Both the position numbers and the translations under genes were made by a program. Under the pieces are notes generated by a model, which saw only the letters and a program-made list of their open reading frames with translations, made no database searches and had not been told where the DNA came from. Below are positions 47,353-49,538 of a stretch of DNA of 49,538 bases, piece by piece. How positions within the stretch are numbered: the first letter of the stretch is position 1; each line of letters opens with the position of its first letter. Source of the DNA: Rhodospirillales bacterium. GTDB lineage: Bacteria; Pseudomonadota; Alphaproteobacteria; Rhodospirillales; JANQFP01. The stretch covers positions 1-49,538 of the forward strand of contig JANQFP010000134.1 in assembly GCA_028277795.1 (NCBI GenBank), in the 5' to 3' direction.

Positions 47353-48999
47353 GTGGAAACGTTCCTGCAGGCCCTGCGCAGTCTCGGCCCCTCGCGCCTG
47401 GCCATCATGGGCGGTGTCGTCCTCGCCCTGGTCGGCTTCTTCATCTTCCTGTTGACCCGCCTGGGCACACCCCAGATGGCGTTGCTGTACGGGGAGCTGG
47501 ACACCACGGACTCGGCCCGCATCGTCAGTCAACTGACCGCCCAGGACATCCCGTTCGAGCTGCGCAACAACGGCACCGAGGTCTACGTGCCCAACGATCG
47601 GGTCGGCGACCTGCGCATGTCCATGGCCGACGAGGGCCTGCCCAGCGGCGGCTCCATCGGCTACGAGATCTTCGACGACGCGGACGCGCTGGGCTCGACC
47701 AACTTCGTGCAGAACGTCAACCTGGTGCGCGCCCTCGAGGGCGAGCTGTCGCGCACCATCCGCTCGCTGGAATCGGTGCGCACGGCGCGGGTCCACCTGG
47801 TCATGCCCAAGCGCGAGCTGTTCAGCCGGGAAAGCCGCCAGCCGTCGGCGTCGGTGATCCTGCAGATGGCCGGATCGCGCCGGCTTGGTCGCCAGCAGGT
47901 CTCGGCCGTCCAGCACCTGATCGCCGCCGCCGTGCCCAACCTCAACCCCAACCGGGTGTCCATCGTCGACGAGCGCGGCACCCTGCTGGCCGCCGGCTTC
48001 GAGGACGACAGCCCGGCATCGATGGCGCTCAAGGCCGACGAGCGCCGCCGCTCCTACGAGAACCGCCTGGCCCGCACCATCGAGGACCTGGTCGAGAAGA
48101 CGGTGGGATTCGGCAAGGTGCGCGCCGAGGTGACCGCCGACATGGACTTCGACCGCATCAACACAAGCCAGGAGGCCTTCGACCCGGACGGCCAGGTGGT
48201 GCGATCCACCCAGACCATCGAGGAGTCGGCGACCAGTCAGGAAACCGAAGCCACTCCGCCGGTCAGCGTCGCCACCAACCTGCCCGACGCCGAGCTCGGC
48301 GCCGGCGAGTCGGCGGGCAGCCGCACGGCCGAGAACCGCACAGAAGAAACGGTGAACTTCGAGATCTCCAAGAAGGTCACCAACCACGTGCGCGAGACGG
48401 GCATCGTCAACCGCCTTTCGGTGGCCGTTCTGGTCGACGGCACCTACGCCCGCGGCGAAGACGGCGAGACGACCTACGAGCCGCGCGGCGAGGAAGACAT
48501 GGAGCTGCTGGCCACCCTGGTCCGCGGGGCCATCGGCTACAACGCCGACCGCGGCGATACGGTGGAAGTGGTCAACATGCGCTTCCACACCCTGGAGGAG
48601 GAGATCGAGGAGGAGCTGCAGCTGTTCTTCGGCCTCAACAAGAACGACCTCCTGCGGGTGGCCGAGATCCTGGTCTTGAGCATCGTCTCCATTCTGGTCA
48701 TCCTCCTGATCGTGAGGCCGCTGGTGGCACGCGCCTTCGAGGCCATGCCGGCGGCCATGGGCATGGCTGGCGAAGGGCTGCTCGCCGAGCAAGCCGCGGC
48801 GCCGGCGCTGGCCGGACCGGGGGCCCGGGTGCCGGCGCCCGGCGAAGGCGTCGAAGAGGAAATGGAGGAGATGATCGACCTCGACCGGGTCGAGGGACGG
48901 GTCAAGGCCTCCTCCGTCAAGAAGGTGGGCGAGATCGTCGAGAAGCACCCCGACGAGGCCATCTCGATCATTCGGTCCTGGATGTACCACGAGGCGTAG
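47353..48999 (+). CDS. fliF: Flagellar MS-ring protein FliF
   Basis: This 548-residue protein forms the membrane MS ring, the base on which the flagellum is built. It has an N-terminal membrane helix (about 18-37), a periplasmic ring-building region with 'ALEGELSRTIRSLESVRTARVHLVMPKRELF', a second membrane helix (about 435-455) and a C-terminal cytoplasmic FliG-binding segment ending 'KKVGEIVEKHPDEAISIIRSWMYHEA'. GTG 47353 has AAGGGG eleven bases upstream. It is followed 27 bases later by fliG. Confidence 0.96.
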   Translation: METFLQALRSLGPSRLAIMGGVVLALVGFFIFLLTRLGTPQMALLYGELDTTDSARIVSQLTAQDIPFELRNNGTEVYVPNDRVGDLRMSMADEGLPSGGSIGYEIFDDADALGSTNFVQNVNLVRALEGELSRTIRSLESVRTARVHLVMPKRELFSRESRQPSASVILQMAGSRRLGRQQVSAVQHLIAAAVPNLNPNRVSIVDERGTLLAAGFEDDSPASMALKADERRRSYENRLARTIEDLVEKTVGFGKVRAEVTADMDFDRINTSQEAFDPDGQVVRSTQTIEESATSQETEATPPVSVATNLPDAELGAGESAGSRTAENRTEETVNFEISKKVTNHVRETGIVNRLSVAVLVDGTYARGEDGETTYEPRGEEDMELLATLVRGAIGYNADRGDTVEVVNMRFHTLEEEIEEELQLFFGLNKNDLLRVAEILVLSIVSILVILLIVRPLVARAFEAMPAAMGMAGEGLLAEQAAAPALAGPGARVPAPGEGVEEEMEEMIDLDRVEGRVKASSVKKVGEIVEKHPDEAISIIRSWMYHEA

Positions 49000-49026
49000 A
49001 CCTCGGGACGGGGAGCGCCCTGACGC

Positions 49027-49538
49027 ATGGCACGGGTACGGGACGACTACCGCAACCTGACCGGCCCCCAGAAGGCGGCCATCTTCATGCTGGCGGTGGG
49101 CGAGAGCCACGCCGCCACCCTGTTCGACATGATGGACGACGAGGAGATCCGCGAGCTGTCGCAGAGCATGTCCAGCCTGGGCACCGTCGGCGCCAATGTG
49201 GTCGAGCGCCTGTTCGTCGAGTTCGCCGACCAACTCTCGACGGCCGGCTCCCTGGTCGGCTCGTTCGACAGCACCGAGCGGCTCTTGCACAAGGCCCTGA
49301 GCAAGGACCGGGTCGAGCAGATCTTGGAGGAGATCCGCGGCCCTGCCGGGCGCACCATGTGGGACAAGCTGGGCAACGTCAACGAAGCGGTGCTGGCCAA
49401 CTACCTGAAGAACGAATACCCGCAGACGGTGGCAGTGGTGCTGTCCAAGGTCCGCCCCGACCACGCCTCGCGGGTCCTCGGCATGCTGCCGGAGAACTTC
49501 GCCATGGAAGTGATCATGCGCATGCTGCGCATGGAGAC
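49027..49538 (+). CDS. fliG: Flagellar motor switch protein FliG (partial, 3' end missing)
   Basis: The first 170 codons are present before the window ends. '[38 protein letters not shown]' (about 11-48) and '[36 protein letters not shown]' (about 123-158) are the N-terminal and middle FliG signatures. FliG sits on the MS ring and carries torque with MotA. It is the second gene of the fliF unit. The missing C-terminal third contains the motor-interacting charged residues, so that part cannot be judged. Confidence 0.95.
   Translation, partial: MARVRDDYRNLTGPQKAAIFMLAVGESHAATLFDMMDDEEIRELSQSMSSLGTVGANVVERLFVEFADQLSTAGSLVGSFDSTERLLHKALSKDRVEQILEEIRGPAGRTMWDKLGNVNEAVLANYLKNEYPQTVAVVLSKVRPDHASRVLGMLPENFAMEVIMRMLRME

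Overview
The window reads as a high-GC (about two thirds G+C by eye) alphaproteobacterial chromosome, most likely Rhodospirillales-like. Pointers are a class II DAHP synthase, a cbb3 oxidase cluster followed by ccoGHIS, acetoacetyl-CoA reductase and acetoacetyl-CoA synthetase, a SciP-like DUF1153 protein beside fliF, and a TTAA-N7-TTAA (CtrA-type) site. The genus cannot be fixed from the sequence alone. There is no rRNA, CRISPR array, phage or insertion sequence. One tRNA gene is present.

Bases 1-15,900 are mostly housekeeping genes: two small unknown genes, a MIF-type tautomerase, cysS overlapping nadE, an unknown alpha-helical protein, a nicotinate phosphoribosyltransferase-like gene behind a class II DAHP synthase, glutathione reductase, a four-cysteine mini-protein, a succinate-semialdehyde dehydrogenase, a membrane-anchored cytochrome c, the glmU-glmS pair and a phosphoglycolate phosphatase. 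Bases 15,900-17,900 hold tRNA-Val(CAC), with a near-consensus promoter, and a fused ATP sulfurylase/APS kinase that starts at TTG.

Bases 17,900-25,923 (minus strand) are a complete ccoNOQP-ccoG-ccoH-ccoI-ccoS cluster, including two proteins under 60 residues (CcoQ, CcoS). An FNR/FixK-type box and a separate perfect palindrome lie in its AT-rich upstream region. Bases 26,370-33,407 hold a lipoprotein-type gamma-glutamyltransferase, a 110-bp near-perfect tandem duplication, acetoacetyl-CoA reductase, a DMT exporter, a PEP-CTERM-type secreted protein in AT-richer DNA, and acetoacetyl-CoA synthetase.

Bases 33,436-41,903 are the most interesting part: eight tightly spaced plus-strand genes behind a perfect TTAA-N7-TTAA site. 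They encode an SDR epimerase, HisH-like and HisF-like ammonia-channelling subunits, a PseA/WbuX-type N-acetyl-sugar amidotransferase, a zinc-finger methyltransferase, a GNAT acetyltransferase, a protein with two complete SpsF-type cytidylyltransferase domains, and a TPR-glycosyltransferase with the architecture of Caulobacter FlmG. Directly downstream come a sigma-54 promoter and fliK-flgD-flgE, then sciP and fliF-fliG (cut by the window edge). I infer a flagellin-glycosylation operon making an acetamidino (amidinated) and possibly methylated and acylated sugar, wired into the flagellar and cell-cycle regulon. No nonulosonate synthase, aminotransferase or UDP-sugar hydrolase is in the window, so the sugar is unidentified.
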